From Bacteroidales bacterium UBA5072 (GTDB taxonomy: Bacteria; Bacteroidota; Bacteroidia; Bacteroidales; UBA10428), in assembly GCA_002415855.1 (NCBI GenBank), contig DIAS01000183.1, positions 1-19,749 of the forward strand: a stretch of DNA of 19,749 nucleotides, read 5' to 3'. Of the stretch, positions 1-8,209 are shown one piece after another. The notes beneath the pieces are model-generated. The model worked only from the letters and a program-made list of their open reading frames with translations. It searched no databases and was not told the origin of the DNA. The first letter of the stretch is position 1. Each line of letters starts with the position of its first letter. The position numbers and the translations under genes are program-made.

Positions 1-954
1 TCCCGGGCACCACTGCCATTTGATAAATGCCAGGTTCCGTTTCAGCTGCCAGTAGTTGGCATACCTGTCACTGATCTTCCGTGGGTCAAGTCCGAGATAC
101 GAATAATGTGCCCAGAAAAGTGGCCCGCCATATTCTTCAGCATAATTATATTTAAGCAGCAGGGGATGGCCATACATTTGGCCGGAGGAGACGATGTTGC
201 CTTTTCTGGCCCAGCCATCGTGGTATACCTTTGGGTCCACACGGTGGGTGGGGGATGAAGCCGCCAGTACGTATGTGATCAGGCATTCATTGTACCCCTC
301 GATGGGAAAATTCATTTCCCATCCGTATGTGGGAGACCAATGCCAGTAAATTACAGATTCGCCGCCTTTGGTGAACCAGTCCCATTCCACTTCCTGCCAA
401 AGTTTGTCGATTTTATGCACCAACTGTGTTTCCTGTTCATTGCCGCTCCTGAAATACTCACGCACGGTCAGGAGGCCCTGGATCAGGTATGCCGTTTCCA
501 CAATGTCAGCACCGTTGTCCTTTGGACTAAAAGGTTTGACCCGGCCGGTCTCTCCATATAACCAGTGGGGCCAGGCTCCATGAAACCTGTCAGCTTTAGC
601 CAGGAAATCAGCAATATGATCGAGCCGGTTAAAACCCTCCTTCCGTGTAATGAATCCTCTCTCAATTCCGGCCAGGATGGCCATAAGTCCGAAACCTGTA
701 CCTCCTGTGGTAACTACATTCCTGTCATTTTCAGGATATATTCCGTCGACATGGTATCGTTCTCTCGCCATCCCGGAGTTGGGTTCGGCACCGTCCCAGA
801 AATACTGAAAGGTCCGGTACTCTGTCAGTGTCAGCAAAGAATCGTCAGTTATTGCTGATACGGAGGCCTCCTTCACCGGAACCTTTTCCTCCAGGTTCCT
901 GCAACTTAACCAGAGAAAGCCGGTAATCAGCATAAGCATCATAATTATTCTCAT
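1..954 (-). CDS. GH144-type glucanase-like lipoprotein (partial, runs off left edge)
   Basis: The reading frame is open from an ATG at 954 to the window edge, giving 318 residues with no stop, so the C-terminus is missing. The N-terminus is a short hydrophobic signal ending in L-S-C (Cys18), an imperfect lipobox, so a lipoprotein is likely. Motifs resemble the 'glucoamylase family' (PF10091), which includes GH144 endo-beta-1,2-glucanases: TEYRTFQYFWDGAEP (44-58), GGTGFGLMAILAGIERGF (84-101), an aromatic-rich WHWSPTYGWEM (204-214) and SYLGLDP (285-291). Known members are secreted (alpha/alpha)6-barrel enzymes acting on beta-1,2-glucan. The exact substrate is inferred from family resemblance only. 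It is divergent from the lipoprotein gene at 1044 across an 89-bp gap. GAGAAG just before the ATG is a modest ribosome binding site. Confidence 0.75.
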   Translation of the reverse strand, partial: MRIIMMLMLITGFLWLSCRNLEEKVPVKEASVSAITDDSLLTLTEYRTFQYFWDGAEPNSGMARERYHVDGIYPENDRNVVTTGGTGFGLMAILAGIERGFITRKEGFNRLDHIADFLAKADRFHGAWPHWLYGETGRVKPFSPKDNGADIVETAYLIQGLLTVREYFRSGNEQETQLVHKIDKLWQEVEWDWFTKGGESVIYWHWSPTYGWEMNFPIEGYNECLITYVLAASSPTHRVDPKVYHDGWARKGNIVSSGQMYGHPLLLKYNYAEEYGGPLFWAHYSYLGLDPRKISDRYANYWQLKRNLAFIKWQWCPG

Positions 955-969
955 ATCTTCTCAATAAGT

Positions 970-1012
970 AGGTTCCAGGATAATTATCCAACCTGTAAAT
1001 TTACTAATTTAC
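970..1012. promoter_or_regulatory. Cluster of palindromes in divergent intergenic gap
   Basis: The 89-bp gap between two divergent genes contains the perfect 12-bp palindrome GGATAATTATCC (978-989). It is flanked by inverted AGGTT (970-974) and AACCT (990-994). Next to it are a perfect 10-bp palindrome GTAAATTTAC (995-1004) and the inverted pair GTAAATT (995-1001)/AATTTAC (1006-1012). This could be an operator shared by the two divergent promoters. No regulator for it was identified, so the role is inference. Confidence 0.35.
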
Positions 1013-1043
1013 CATTTTCATTTTCAAACCAAAACCTCTCCTT

Positions 1044-2144
1044 ATGCATGTACAAACGATTTTATCGGCCAACAGGTCTCTGATTCTTTTTATAGCATTG
1101 CTGAATGCCTGTTTGAAGGATGCCTGTCCGCAAACTCCTCCGGGTTCTACAAATGTTACCCGTAAGGTTCTGGTAACCCTGCAAGCCGGCGAAGCCATCA
1201 TTGAAGCTGAAAGCTGCTTTCCGCTTGGCATGAACAATGACCAGCTTTACCTGGTAACCACAGCTGACGGCAAATATTACATCTATGAAAATGGTCAGCG
1301 GACAGGCCCTTACACAAACCTGGAGAATATTGACATTAAGTCCTGCAGCAGCAACCGGTCGGGTAACGATTGCAGCGCTTACACCACAGAGACTGCCGGG
1401 ATGGACCCGGAATTGATTTCCATGTCAGAGAGCGGGCAATACCTCATAAAGCAGGGAGGTAAAACCTATGGACCTTATATGTATATCAAAGAGCTACATG
1501 TATGGCCCGATAAATCAGGATTTGTGGCAATTACCCTTGACGCGGCAATGAAATCGTACCTCGTAACATCGGAAGGAAAGAATACAGCGCTTGAAGGAGA
1601 CGCAGAAAAGCTGCATTTCAGTGCGGTGGGGAAGCAGTATGTATTTGTGGTGAAAGAAAATCCAAACCTGAATATGGATATCCTGAACATGGATTTTTCT
1701 AAGATGACGACGGAGGAAATGATGAAATTTGCCAAAGAGCAGGAGGAGAAGGCAAAGCAGGCCGGCCCGCCTAAAGCCTGGGTATATGTGAGTCAAGGCA
1801 GCAAACTGGGACCATTTGACCCGCAGAGCTTTTATACAGATAATCCAACCTTTACCAGGACCGGTGGCGACAACTGGATCATGGTCCGGGATAACGCATT
1901 GTACGTCAATGGCGCATTGGTGAAGAAGTTCGAAGATACCGACCTGGATATCTGCAAAATCTGGCTGTCAAAAGATGGCAAACGGTATGCCATTGTAAAC
2001 TGGGATAAGATCGTATTCAGCGACGGATCAGCATATCCTTATCCGGTGAAAGTAGCCAACCAGGAAAGCAACGGTAAAATTATCATGAAGTGGGTATCGC
2101 TTGAAAATGAAAGAGACCTGGTCCTTTACTCCCGAGAAATTTAG
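1044..2144 (+). CDS. Hypothetical lipoprotein with GPY/GPF repeats
   Basis: This 366-residue protein starts with a hydrophobic stretch ending LLNAC (Cys23), a good lipobox, so it is probably anchored in a membrane. I do not recognise a named family. Short repeats of a shape like Y-[ILV]-x(2-3)-G-x(3)-GP[YF] occur near residues 79-90, 133-145 and 247-258, with weaker relatives near 171-185 and 284-297. This looks like repeated beta-hairpins, perhaps a WG-repeat-like or propeller-like fold. A charged, probably helical segment (about 219-240, rich in E, K and M) interrupts them. The stop is 4 bp before the start of the next gene, so the two are probably co-transcribed. The function is unknown; a binding or scaffold role is a guess. 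Confidence 0.7.
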   Translation: MHVQTILSANRSLILFIALLNACLKDACPQTPPGSTNVTRKVLVTLQAGEAIIEAESCFPLGMNNDQLYLVTTADGKYYIYENGQRTGPYTNLENIDIKSCSSNRSGNDCSAYTTETAGMDPELISMSESGQYLIKQGGKTYGPYMYIKELHVWPDKSGFVAITLDAAMKSYLVTSEGKNTALEGDAEKLHFSAVGKQYVFVVKENPNLNMDILNMDFSKMTTEEMMKFAKEQEEKAKQAGPPKAWVYVSQGSKLGPFDPQSFYTDNPTFTRTGGDNWIMVRDNALYVNGALVKKFEDTDLDICKIWLSKDGKRYAIVNWDKIVFSDGSAYPYPVKVANQESNGKIIMKWVSLENERDLVLYSREI

Positions 2145-2148
2145 GTTC

Positions 2149-2859
2149 ATGTTACGTTTCCTGGCTTGCCTGATGTTTATACCCTGCCATGCTGCAATTG
2201 TTGCACAGGCGGATCCACCGGTGGAGAGTAGCAAGTACCGGACCATTTTTGGCGAACATTACCGTGAAGCAGAGGAATACTTCCTGCGGGAAGCATGGAT
2301 TGCGGATTCCCTGCAGGCCCATGGTATTCCGGCGGAATTCGGAATAGCAGTTACCTTTCCCGAAGTGATCCGGTATTCTGCTATCCGCGATGCTCTTGAG
2401 ATGCAGGGATTGTTCAGCCTGTACGTGCAATATGGACAAAAGTACGCCAATTTCTCCGTGGGCAGGTTCCAGATGAAACCTTCCTTTGCAGAGCAGGTGG
2501 AAAAAGATGCGGCAATGCTGCAGGGTGGTTACCGGCTGCCTTTGCGGTTGATTGATTTTACCGACACTCCGGGTGCACGGTTGAATCGTGCAAAAAGATT
2601 AAGTTCACCGGAATGGCAGCTCATATACCTGATGTGGTATATTGAAATCATGGATTCCAGATATGGACTTTTGTTTCAGCCGAATGATCCTGAAAAGCTG
2701 AAATTCTATGCTGCAGCATACAATTGCGGCTATTCAAAGCCGGAATCTTTCATCCGTCAAAAAATGAAGGAATGCCATTTTCACACGGCAGTATTCAGTG
2801 CTGCCAGACTTTACAATTATGCTGAAATTGCCGGGGAGTACTATCTTTCAATTAAATAA
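2149..2859 (+). CDS. Exported lytic-transglycosylase-like protein
   Basis: The ATG at 2149 is preferred because it follows the upstream stop by 4 bp and puts a signal peptide (about residues 1-20, cleavage near AIVAQ-A) at the N-terminus. A longer frame from TTG at 2101 would overlap the upstream gene. The mature part carries motifs resembling SLT/lysozyme-fold transglycosylases: FPEVIRYS with a candidate catalytic Glu72, a FSVGRFQMKPSFAEQ block (102-116) in the place of the family's S-x-G-x-x-Q motif, and AAAYNCGY (188-195), which resembles the family's AYNxG motif. It would cleave peptidoglycan in the periplasm. The 236 residues suit a single catalytic domain. The assignment rests on motif order only. 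Its 3' end overlaps the convergent OsmC gene by 8 bp. Confidence 0.6.
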   Translation: MLRFLACLMFIPCHAAIVAQADPPVESSKYRTIFGEHYREAEEYFLREAWIADSLQAHGIPAEFGIAVTFPEVIRYSAIRDALEMQGLFSLYVQYGQKYANFSVGRFQMKPSFAEQVEKDAAMLQGGYRLPLRLIDFTDTPGARLNRAKRLSSPEWQLIYLMWYIEIMDSRYGLLFQPNDPEKLKFYAAAYNCGYSKPESFIRQKMKECHFHTAVFSAARLYNYAEIAGEYYLSIK

Positions 2860-3265
2860 GACGTGCCTCGACTGTAATATTCAGGTTCAATGCCTTGGAC
2901 ACGGGGCAGGTAGATTTTGTGTCCGCCGCATGACGTTCAAAATCTGCCGGGGTGATCCCGCTGATTTTGGCCTTCACTGCCAGGTGCGATGATGTTATAA
3001 CACCATTTTCAAGCGTTACAGTTGATGTGGTTTCGACACTTTCAGGAATGATGCCGGCCTTTTCCAGATTGGCGCTGAGTGCCATGCTATAACATGCGGC
3101 ATGTGCTGCGGCTATGAGTTCTTCGGGAGTTGTTCCCCCGGATCCATCCACAAATCGCGAAACAAAGGTATAGGGCAGGTTCTTAAAAAACGCACTTTGT
3201 GCGCTCACCTGTCCTGATCCGCCTTTCAGTGTTCCGTTCCATCTTGCAGTTGCAGTACTTTTCAT
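2852..3265 (-). CDS. osmC: OsmC-type peroxiredoxin
   Basis: This 137-residue protein matches OsmC-subfamily thiol peroxidases, which reduce organic hydroperoxides in the cytoplasm. The two redox cysteines are present: Cys58 in TTPEELIAAAHAACYSMAL (45-63) and Cys120 in CPVSKAL (120-126). The conserved Glu49, next to the active site in this family, is also present. Length is as usual for the family. It is a single gene facing the transglycosylase-like gene, with overlapping 3' ends (2852-2859), and it is divergent from the GH2 gene. A link to the sugar genes is not implied. Confidence 0.9.
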   Translation of the reverse strand: MKSTATARWNGTLKGGSGQVSAQSAFFKNLPYTFVSRFVDGSGGTTPEELIAAAHAACYSMALSANLEKAGIIPESVETTSTVTLENGVITSSHLAVKAKISGITPADFERHAADTKSTCPVSKALNLNITVEARLI

Positions 3266-3333
3266 TTGTTTAAAGTCATTAATGGTTAGTAAAACATGTA
3301 TGATCTATGTAGAAACCGTCCTGATCACCTTTT

Positions 3334-3344
3334 TGTTCGGAACA
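3334..3344. promoter_or_regulatory. Palindrome TGTTCGGAACA, possible operator upstream of GH2 gene
   Basis: This is a perfect 5-1-5 inverted repeat, TGTTC-G-GAACA, in the 143-bp gap between the divergent osmC and GH2 genes. It sits 23 bp upstream of the TATATTTG candidate -7 element, where a regulator could block or assist polymerase. It does not match the palindromes before the LacI-type gene, so its regulator is unknown. Confidence 0.3.
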
Positions 3345-3367
3345 CGCGATTTTTGTCTTTCATCAAG

Positions 3368-3375
3368 TATATTTG
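3368..3375 (+). promoter_or_regulatory. Candidate Bacteroidota -7 promoter element
   Basis: TATATTTG matches the Bacteroidota -7 consensus TAnnTTTG and lies 33 bp before the GH2 start codon. No TTG box is at the usual distance upstream; the nearest is at 3353-3355, too close. The call is tentative. Confidence 0.35.
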
Positions 3376-3408
3376 TGAAAATGTCAATACAAAATTAATC
3401 CTTTTAAC

Positions 3409-5235
3409 ATGAGATCAGTAGCTTTAGCAGCCGGACTATTGATATCCCTGGCTGTTCATTCGCAGGATATCATTGTCAATGCATCCGGCCGGGATGTCTT
3501 TTCTTTGAACGGGAAATGGAATTATATTATTGATCCGTATGAAAACGGATACTATGATTACCGTTATGAGCCGTATGATAAAAATCCCCATCCAACAGGT
3601 GGATATTTTCTTGACCGTCAGCCTGCCAACAGATGGGAACTGCTGGAGTATAATTTCGACAAGTCACCGACACTTACCGTTCCGAAAGATTGGAATTCGC
3701 AGGATGACAAGTTGTTGTATTACGAGGGCACTATATGGTACAGGAGCCTTTTCGATTATACCAGGAAGTCCGGTTCAAATAGGGTCTTCATCTACTTTGG
3801 CGCAGTGAATTATGAGGCAGATGTTTATCTGAACGGTAAAAAATTGGGAAAACACATAGGCGGGTTCACCCCATTCAATTATGAGATCACTGAAATTCTC
3901 CGAGAGGGGGAAAACTCAGTCGTGGTTAAGGTGGACAATAAGCGTCGCCGTGATGGAGTGCCAACGCTGAACACCGATTGGTGGAATTACGGCGGCATTA
4001 CACGCGACGTGAACCTTATAGAGGTACCCGAAACCTTCATTTCCGATTACTCCATTCAGCTCGAAAAAGGAAAGGGGAACATCCTGACCGGCTATGTCAG
4101 GTTGAACGGGACCCAAAAATCGCAAAAGGTTACGGTAGAGATACCTGAATTGAACAGCACCAACACGTTTACCACTGATGAGGATGGTGTGGCAAAGTTT
4201 GAGTTCGCGTTGAAAAAGCTGGTCCGGTGGTCAACTGAAAATCCGAAATTATACCGGGTGAATATTTCTGCCGGCAATGAGGTGGTGGAAGAGAAGATCG
4301 GATTCAGGACCATTGAAACATCGGGAACTGAAATACTGCTGAATGGCGAGCCGGTATTCCTGAGAGGCATTTGCATTCATGAGGAAAATCCCATGCGGGG
4401 AGGCAGAGCTTATTCGGCCGAAGATGCCAGGCTCCTGCTGGGTTGGGCCAGGGAACTCGGGTGTAATTACGTGAGGCTGGCACATTACCCGCACAGTGAA
4501 CATATGGCGCGGATTGCCGACGAAATGGGCATTATGGTCTGGGAAGAGATCCCAGTTTACTGGACCATCCTGTGGGACAATCCTGCCACGTACGAAAATG
4601 CCAGGAACCAGCTCACCGAATTGATCACCCGCGATAAAAACAGGGCATCGGTAGTGATCTGGTCAATGGCCAACGAAACGCCGGTAAGCGGGGCAAGAAC
4701 GGCTTTCCTGAAGAACCTGGCGACACATGCCCGTTCGCTTGATGGTACCCGGCTCATCTCTGCCGCAATGGAAGTCCATGGTAATCAGGATAATCCGAAT
4801 GACAAGATCGTGGAGGATCCTTTTGCCGATTATGTGGATATCATCAATTTTAACCAGTATGTGGGATGGTACGATGGTTTACCGCAAAAGTGCGATGATG
4901 TAAACTGGGTAATCGGTTACAACAAACCTGTTATGATCAGTGAGTTCGGTGCCGATGCATTGCAGGGATTGCACGGTGACAGTCTTACCCGGTGGTCCGA
5001 GGAATATCAGGAGGACCTGTACGAACGTACACTCCGCATGCTTTCAAAAATTCCGCAATTCAGGGGAGTATCACCCTGGATACTGTGTGACTTTCGTTCT
5101 CCCCGCAGGCCTTTGCCCGGCATTCAGGACGGGTGGAACCGCAAGGGGCTGATTGGGGAAAACGGCACAAAAAAGAAAGCCTTTTATGTTTTGCAGGATT
5201 TCTACAGGGAGAAGGCACTGGAATATGATAAATAA
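3409..5235 (+). CDS. Secreted GH2 beta-glucuronidase-like enzyme
   Basis: The 608-residue protein starts with a signal peptide (about 1-19, ending HSQ). The domain order is that of GH2: jelly-roll sugar-binding domain (about 30-205), Ig-like domain (about 210-305) and a TIM barrel (about 306-600). The acid/base is Glu423 in WSMANETP and the nucleophile is Glu512 in ISEFGADAL. Asn577 and Lys579 in GWNRKGL align with the NxK motif that binds the uronate carboxylate in beta-glucuronidases. The DWWNYGGITRDV block is also typical of that group. It would release glucuronate, or possibly galacturonate, from glycans in the periplasm. It lies 3 kb upstream of the uronate operon and could feed it. Beta-galacturonidase is a reasonable alternative, since some also have NxK. 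Confidence 0.85.
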   Translation: MRSVALAAGLLISLAVHSQDIIVNASGRDVFSLNGKWNYIIDPYENGYYDYRYEPYDKNPHPTGGYFLDRQPANRWELLEYNFDKSPTLTVPKDWNSQDDKLLYYEGTIWYRSLFDYTRKSGSNRVFIYFGAVNYEADVYLNGKKLGKHIGGFTPFNYEITEILREGENSVVVKVDNKRRRDGVPTLNTDWWNYGGITRDVNLIEVPETFISDYSIQLEKGKGNILTGYVRLNGTQKSQKVTVEIPELNSTNTFTTDEDGVAKFEFALKKLVRWSTENPKLYRVNISAGNEVVEEKIGFRTIETSGTEILLNGEPVFLRGICIHEENPMRGGRAYSAEDARLLLGWARELGCNYVRLAHYPHSEHMARIADEMGIMVWEEIPVYWTILWDNPATYENARNQLTELITRDKNRASVVIWSMANETPVSGARTAFLKNLATHARSLDGTRLISAAMEVHGNQDNPNDKIVEDPFADYVDIINFNQYVGWYDGLPQKCDDVNWVIGYNKPVMISEFGADALQGLHGDSLTRWSEEYQEDLYERTLRMLSKIPQFRGVSPWILCDFRSPRRPLPGIQDGWNRKGLIGENGTKKKAFYVLQDFYREKALEYDK

Positions 5236-5274
5236 CATGCCCTACCAGCAAGGTCATGGTGAACATTGGGGCTT

Positions 5275-6228
5275 CTAGGGTTTGTCATTCATCCAGATCA
5301 CTTTTTGTACCGACTGATGAGGCTGACCAATGATATCTTTGTATAATTCAGGTCGCCGGGCCATTCTGTAACGGTATCCTCCTGATCTGGCAAGTTTGTC
5401 AGCGACAAGTGTGGCTGTACTGATGTCATCACCCAGGGTGCGGCATTCCGCCACCACATCACCAAAAGGATCAATGATCATGGAACAGCCGTTTTTCAGC
5501 TGGTCGTCATCCATACCGATCGGGTTCGAAAAAACTACATAAATGCCGTTATCGTATGCCCGCGCCGGGAGCCACTTCATCAGCCATTCTCTTCCCTTCA
5601 CCCCGTCAAATTCAAGCCGCAACGGGGTGGGATCGGTTTCCCGGTTTTCCCACAAAGCAGGATCAACGAAGCCTGCACCTGGTCTGGTTGAAGGCGTGCA
5701 CATGGTTACATGGGGCATAAAAATGATATCGGCGCCCAGCAAAGCAGTAGCCCTCACATTTTCAACGATATTGTTGTCGTAACAGATCAGGATCCCGCAT
5801 TTCCAGCCACGCAGATCAAACACGCAGTAGCTGTCCCCAGGTGTCAGGTGAGGACTGATAAACGGGTGAAGCTTTCGGAACCTGGCTACCAGTCCGGTTT
5901 TATCAACACAAATGTAAGTTTTGTACAGTTTCTCTTCAGCGTCCTTCTCAAAGAGGCCCGCCAGAACAGTAATGTCATGTTTGGCAGCAATTGCAGACAG
6001 CTTTTCCGAACTTTCCCCGCCGGGGATAAATTCTGCGAGAGCCAGCATTTGTTCTTTTGAAAGATTCCTTGCAAAGGCATATCCGGTAACGGAGCATTCG
6101 TGGAATGCAACAGCATCGGCGCCCCGGAGAGCTGCCTTTTTAGCCAGGGTATCAATGACAGACAGGTTATAGGCTTTATCGCCACTTTTGTGTTCAAACT
6201 GCGCGGTTGAAATTCTGATGTTTTCCAT
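5275..6228 (-). CDS. Nitrilase-family carbon-nitrogen hydrolase
   Basis: This 317-residue cytoplasmic protein has the Glu-Lys-Cys triad of the nitrilase superfamily: Glu44 in AFHECSVTGY, Lys119 in RFRKLHPF and Cys149 in GILICYDNN. The family hydrolyses C-N bonds in amides, N-carbamoyl compounds or nitriles. The substrate cannot be read from the sequence. The 37-bp gap after the upstream MFS transporter gene on the same strand suggests one transcript and perhaps uptake plus hydrolysis of the same compound. It converges on the GH2 gene with a 39-bp gap and no clear terminator. Confidence 0.85.
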   Translation of the reverse strand: MENIRISTAQFEHKSGDKAYNLSVIDTLAKKAALRGADAVAFHECSVTGYAFARNLSKEQMLALAEFIPGGESSEKLSAIAAKHDITVLAGLFEKDAEEKLYKTYICVDKTGLVARFRKLHPFISPHLTPGDSYCVFDLRGWKCGILICYDNNIVENVRATALLGADIIFMPHVTMCTPSTRPGAGFVDPALWENRETDPTPLRLEFDGVKGREWLMKWLPARAYDNGIYVVFSNPIGMDDDQLKNGCSMIIDPFGDVVAECRTLGDDISTATLVADKLARSGGYRYRMARRPELYKDIIGQPHQSVQKVIWMNDKP

Positions 6229-6265
6229 GCCGTAAAATTAAATAAGAATATTTGGTGACCCTGAA

Positions 6266-7525
6266 TTAACCTTGATGTGAAAGTTTCTGATCGATCACTT
6301 CCACATAATCCAGGTCCTTTCCATAAGTCTCATCCGTAAGGAAGACGGCCCACAGGGCAATCCCGATAAAGAGGACACCCACAATTACACCTGAAGACCA
6401 GAGGCCTACAACCGGGGTAAGGGTACCCAGGAGGAAGGTGATCAGGATGGTGGCACCTCTAACAAAATTGGGAGCGGTGGTGGTTACGGTTGCCCGGATG
6501 TTGGTTCCGAACTGCTCTGATGCCGCAGCCACAAAAATGGCCCATAGCCCGCCCATGGGGATGCCCAGGATGAACAGGTCGAGATAAAGCAGGAATGGCG
6601 AGGCACCAAACAGCGAGAAATATACTGCCGTGAGAACGGCTATGCTCGAGGTTGCCAGTATGATGGCTTTTTTACGCGAACGGAAGACCATGGACAGGTA
6701 ACCAAACAGGAAGCTGCCAATAGCGGCACCGATATAATGCAACATTACCGAGGTGGATCCTTTAACGGTTCCGGTGATCCTTAGTGCATCCTCTGCGAAT
6801 GAAGGGGCATTGATGGTAAGCACGCTGACCGTATACCAGCAGGGCAGTGCCAACAAAGTAGCAAAAAGAAACTTCCGAAATCGCGTTTTGTTGGTAAACA
6901 ACGCGATAAAATTACCCTTACTGACTTTTTGAGTTTTTGTTTTTTCATACATGCCTGATTCAAAAACAGCGATACGGAGGAAAAGCAATACAAGCCCCAG
7001 ACCACCCCCCGCCCAGTAGGCCGTACGCCAGTTAAAACGTTCGGCAACAGCAAAGGCCAGTGCAGCTCCCAAGATTCCAATACCCGAAACGATGCTGGCC
7101 CCCAGTCCTCTTTTTTCTTTTGACATTACTTCGGAAACCAGGGTCACACCCAATCCGAATTCACCCGACAAACCGAAACCGGCAATCAGGCGTAACCAGG
7201 CATACTGGTTGACGCTGGTAACGAAACCGTTGGCAATATTGGCAATTGAATACAGGAGGATGGTCATGAAGAGAACCGATAAGCGACCTTTCTTGTCGCC
7301 CAGCACGCCCCACACGATGCCACCAATCAACATCCCGGCCATCTGCATGCTCAGAATGAAATTGCCTGTGTTGAACAGGTCAGTGCTGTTGGTGAGCCCC
7401 AGTTCGATGAGGCTGGGATTTTTTACAATGCCAAAAATAATCAGATCGTAGATATCGACGAAATAGCCCAGGGCTGCAACGATCACTACGATATTAAACA
7501 GTTTTTGCGACCGGGAGTTTTCCAT
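6266..7525 (-). CDS. MFS transporter (metabolite:proton symporter-like)
   Basis: This is a 419-residue integral membrane protein with about twelve hydrophobic helices. The loop between helices 2 and 3 carries GDKKGRLSVLF, a version of the MFS motif A. Helix 1 has GYFVDIYDLIIFG, with the acidic D-x-Y-D seen in sugar-acid and aromatic-acid MFS porters. The ATG at 7525 is chosen because helix 1 begins shortly after it. A longer frame opens at 7588, but its extra 21 residues look like leader sequence and contain a -7 promoter match. It is probably co-transcribed with the nitrilase-family gene 37 bp downstream. The substrate is unknown. Confidence 0.8.
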   Translation of the reverse strand: MENSRSQKLFNIVVIVAALGYFVDIYDLIIFGIVKNPSLIELGLTNSTDLFNTGNFILSMQMAGMLIGGIVWGVLGDKKGRLSVLFMTILLYSIANIANGFVTSVNQYAWLRLIAGFGLSGEFGLGVTLVSEVMSKEKRGLGASIVSGIGILGAALAFAVAERFNWRTAYWAGGGLGLVLLFLRIAVFESGMYEKTKTQKVSKGNFIALFTNKTRFRKFLFATLLALPCWYTVSVLTINAPSFAEDALRITGTVKGSTSVMLHYIGAAIGSFLFGYLSMVFRSRKKAIILATSSIAVLTAVYFSLFGASPFLLYLDLFILGIPMGGLWAIFVAAASEQFGTNIRATVTTTAPNFVRGATILITFLLGTLTPVVGLWSSGVIVGVLFIGIALWAVFLTDETYGKDLDYVEVIDQKLSHQG

Positions 7526-7548
7526 GACAGGGAATTGATTCAAAAAAA

Positions 7549-7556
7549 CAAAGTTA
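7549..7556 (-). promoter_or_regulatory. Candidate Bacteroidota -7 element for the MFS gene
   Basis: Read on the minus strand this is TAACTTTG, an exact match to TAnnTTTG, 23 bp before the preferred start at 7525. No convincing -33 TTTG is at the expected distance. It supports the shorter start of the MFS gene but remains tentative. Confidence 0.35.
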
Positions 7557-7649
7557 ATATTTGATTGATTCGGATATACTTCATGCAAATCTGTTATAAC
7601 TTTTTTATCCTGCAGTTGTTATTCCCGGTAAACATCAAAACACAGCAAT

Positions 7650-8132
7650 ATGCCAGTAAAAGCTTCTAAACCAGTACCCGAAGGCATGAATACGGTGACC
7701 ACGCACCTCGTGTTCAACGGGAATTGCCGGCAGGCTATCGAGTTCTATAAAAAGGTCTTTGGTGCCTCCCTGGAGGGCGAAATCATGGATGGCCCCGATG
7801 GAAAGACGGTAATGCACGCCCTGATGCGGTTTGGCAATACTCCCATGATGATGGCGGATGCCATGCCGGGCAGTTGGCAAAAAGGGCCCACGGATCACGT
7901 TACCGCAAGCCTGTTCATGTATGTGGACGACTGTGATGCATTATATAACAAGGCTTTGTCCCAGGGTTGTACGGTTGAATATCCGATGATGGACACCTTT
8001 TGGGGTGACCGGCTGGGCAACATCAGGGATCCTTTTGGCCATGCCTGGGGAATCGCCACACACAAATGGGAAATGACGCCTGAGGAAATGGCAAAGGGGC
8101 AGGAGGAGTGGTTGAAGGGCATGAACAATTGA
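7650..8132 (+). CDS. VOC-superfamily (PhnB/glyoxalase-like) protein
   Basis: This 160-residue protein shows the paired beta-alpha-beta-beta-beta pattern of the VOC fold. It has a start block with FNGNCRQAIEFYKKVFG (23-39) and ends with DRLGNIRDPFGHAWGIATH (about 117-136), both typical of PhnB/YdcN-like members. The family includes metal-dependent lyases, dioxygenases and resistance proteins, and PhnB-like members mostly have no known reaction. A start at Met13 (7686) is also possible. The gene stands alone, divergent from the MFS gene, and ends 109 bp before the LacI-type regulator. A role in uronate use is not indicated. Confidence 0.8.
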   Translation: MPVKASKPVPEGMNTVTTHLVFNGNCRQAIEFYKKVFGASLEGEIMDGPDGKTVMHALMRFGNTPMMMADAMPGSWQKGPTDHVTASLFMYVDDCDALYNKALSQGCTVEYPMMDTFWGDRLGNIRDPFGHAWGIATHKWEMTPEEMAKGQEEWLKGMNN

Positions 8133-8170
8133 CCACTGGTTTTACTTTATTTGTCCCCCATAATTTTCTT

Positions 8171-8183
8171 GTGATAATATCAC
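8171..8183. promoter_or_regulatory. Palindrome GTGATAATATCAC upstream of the regulator gene
   Basis: This perfect 6-1-6 inverted repeat lies 58 bp before the lacI-type start, followed at once by another palindrome, CCAATTGG (8183-8190). It may be an operator or activator site for the uronate operon. Its arms resemble CRP half-sites (TGTGA/TCAC), but the spacing is one base short. Confidence 0.35.
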
Positions 8184-8209
8184 CAATTGGAAAAAAAATT
8201 TTAACTTGC

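Noticed and set aside
3390..3397. Minus-strand TAATTTTG as a promoter for osmC
   Set aside because: It matches the -7 consensus but would leave a leader of over 100 nt and put the -33 region inside the GH2 coding sequence; chance match in AT-rich spacer.
5710..6060. A 116-codon plus-strand open frame inside the nitrilase-family gene
   Set aside because: It is opposite a gene with an intact Glu-Lys-Cys triad and has no family features.
7526..7588. N-terminal extension of the MFS transporter to 7588
   Set aside because: The extra residues precede helix 1 without family resemblance and would include the TAACTTTG promoter match; the start at 7525 fits better.
8170..8183. CRP-type binding site (TGTGA...TCAC)
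   Set aside because: The spacer between half-sites is 5 bp rather than 6, and the second half lacks its final A; it is kept only as a generic palindrome.
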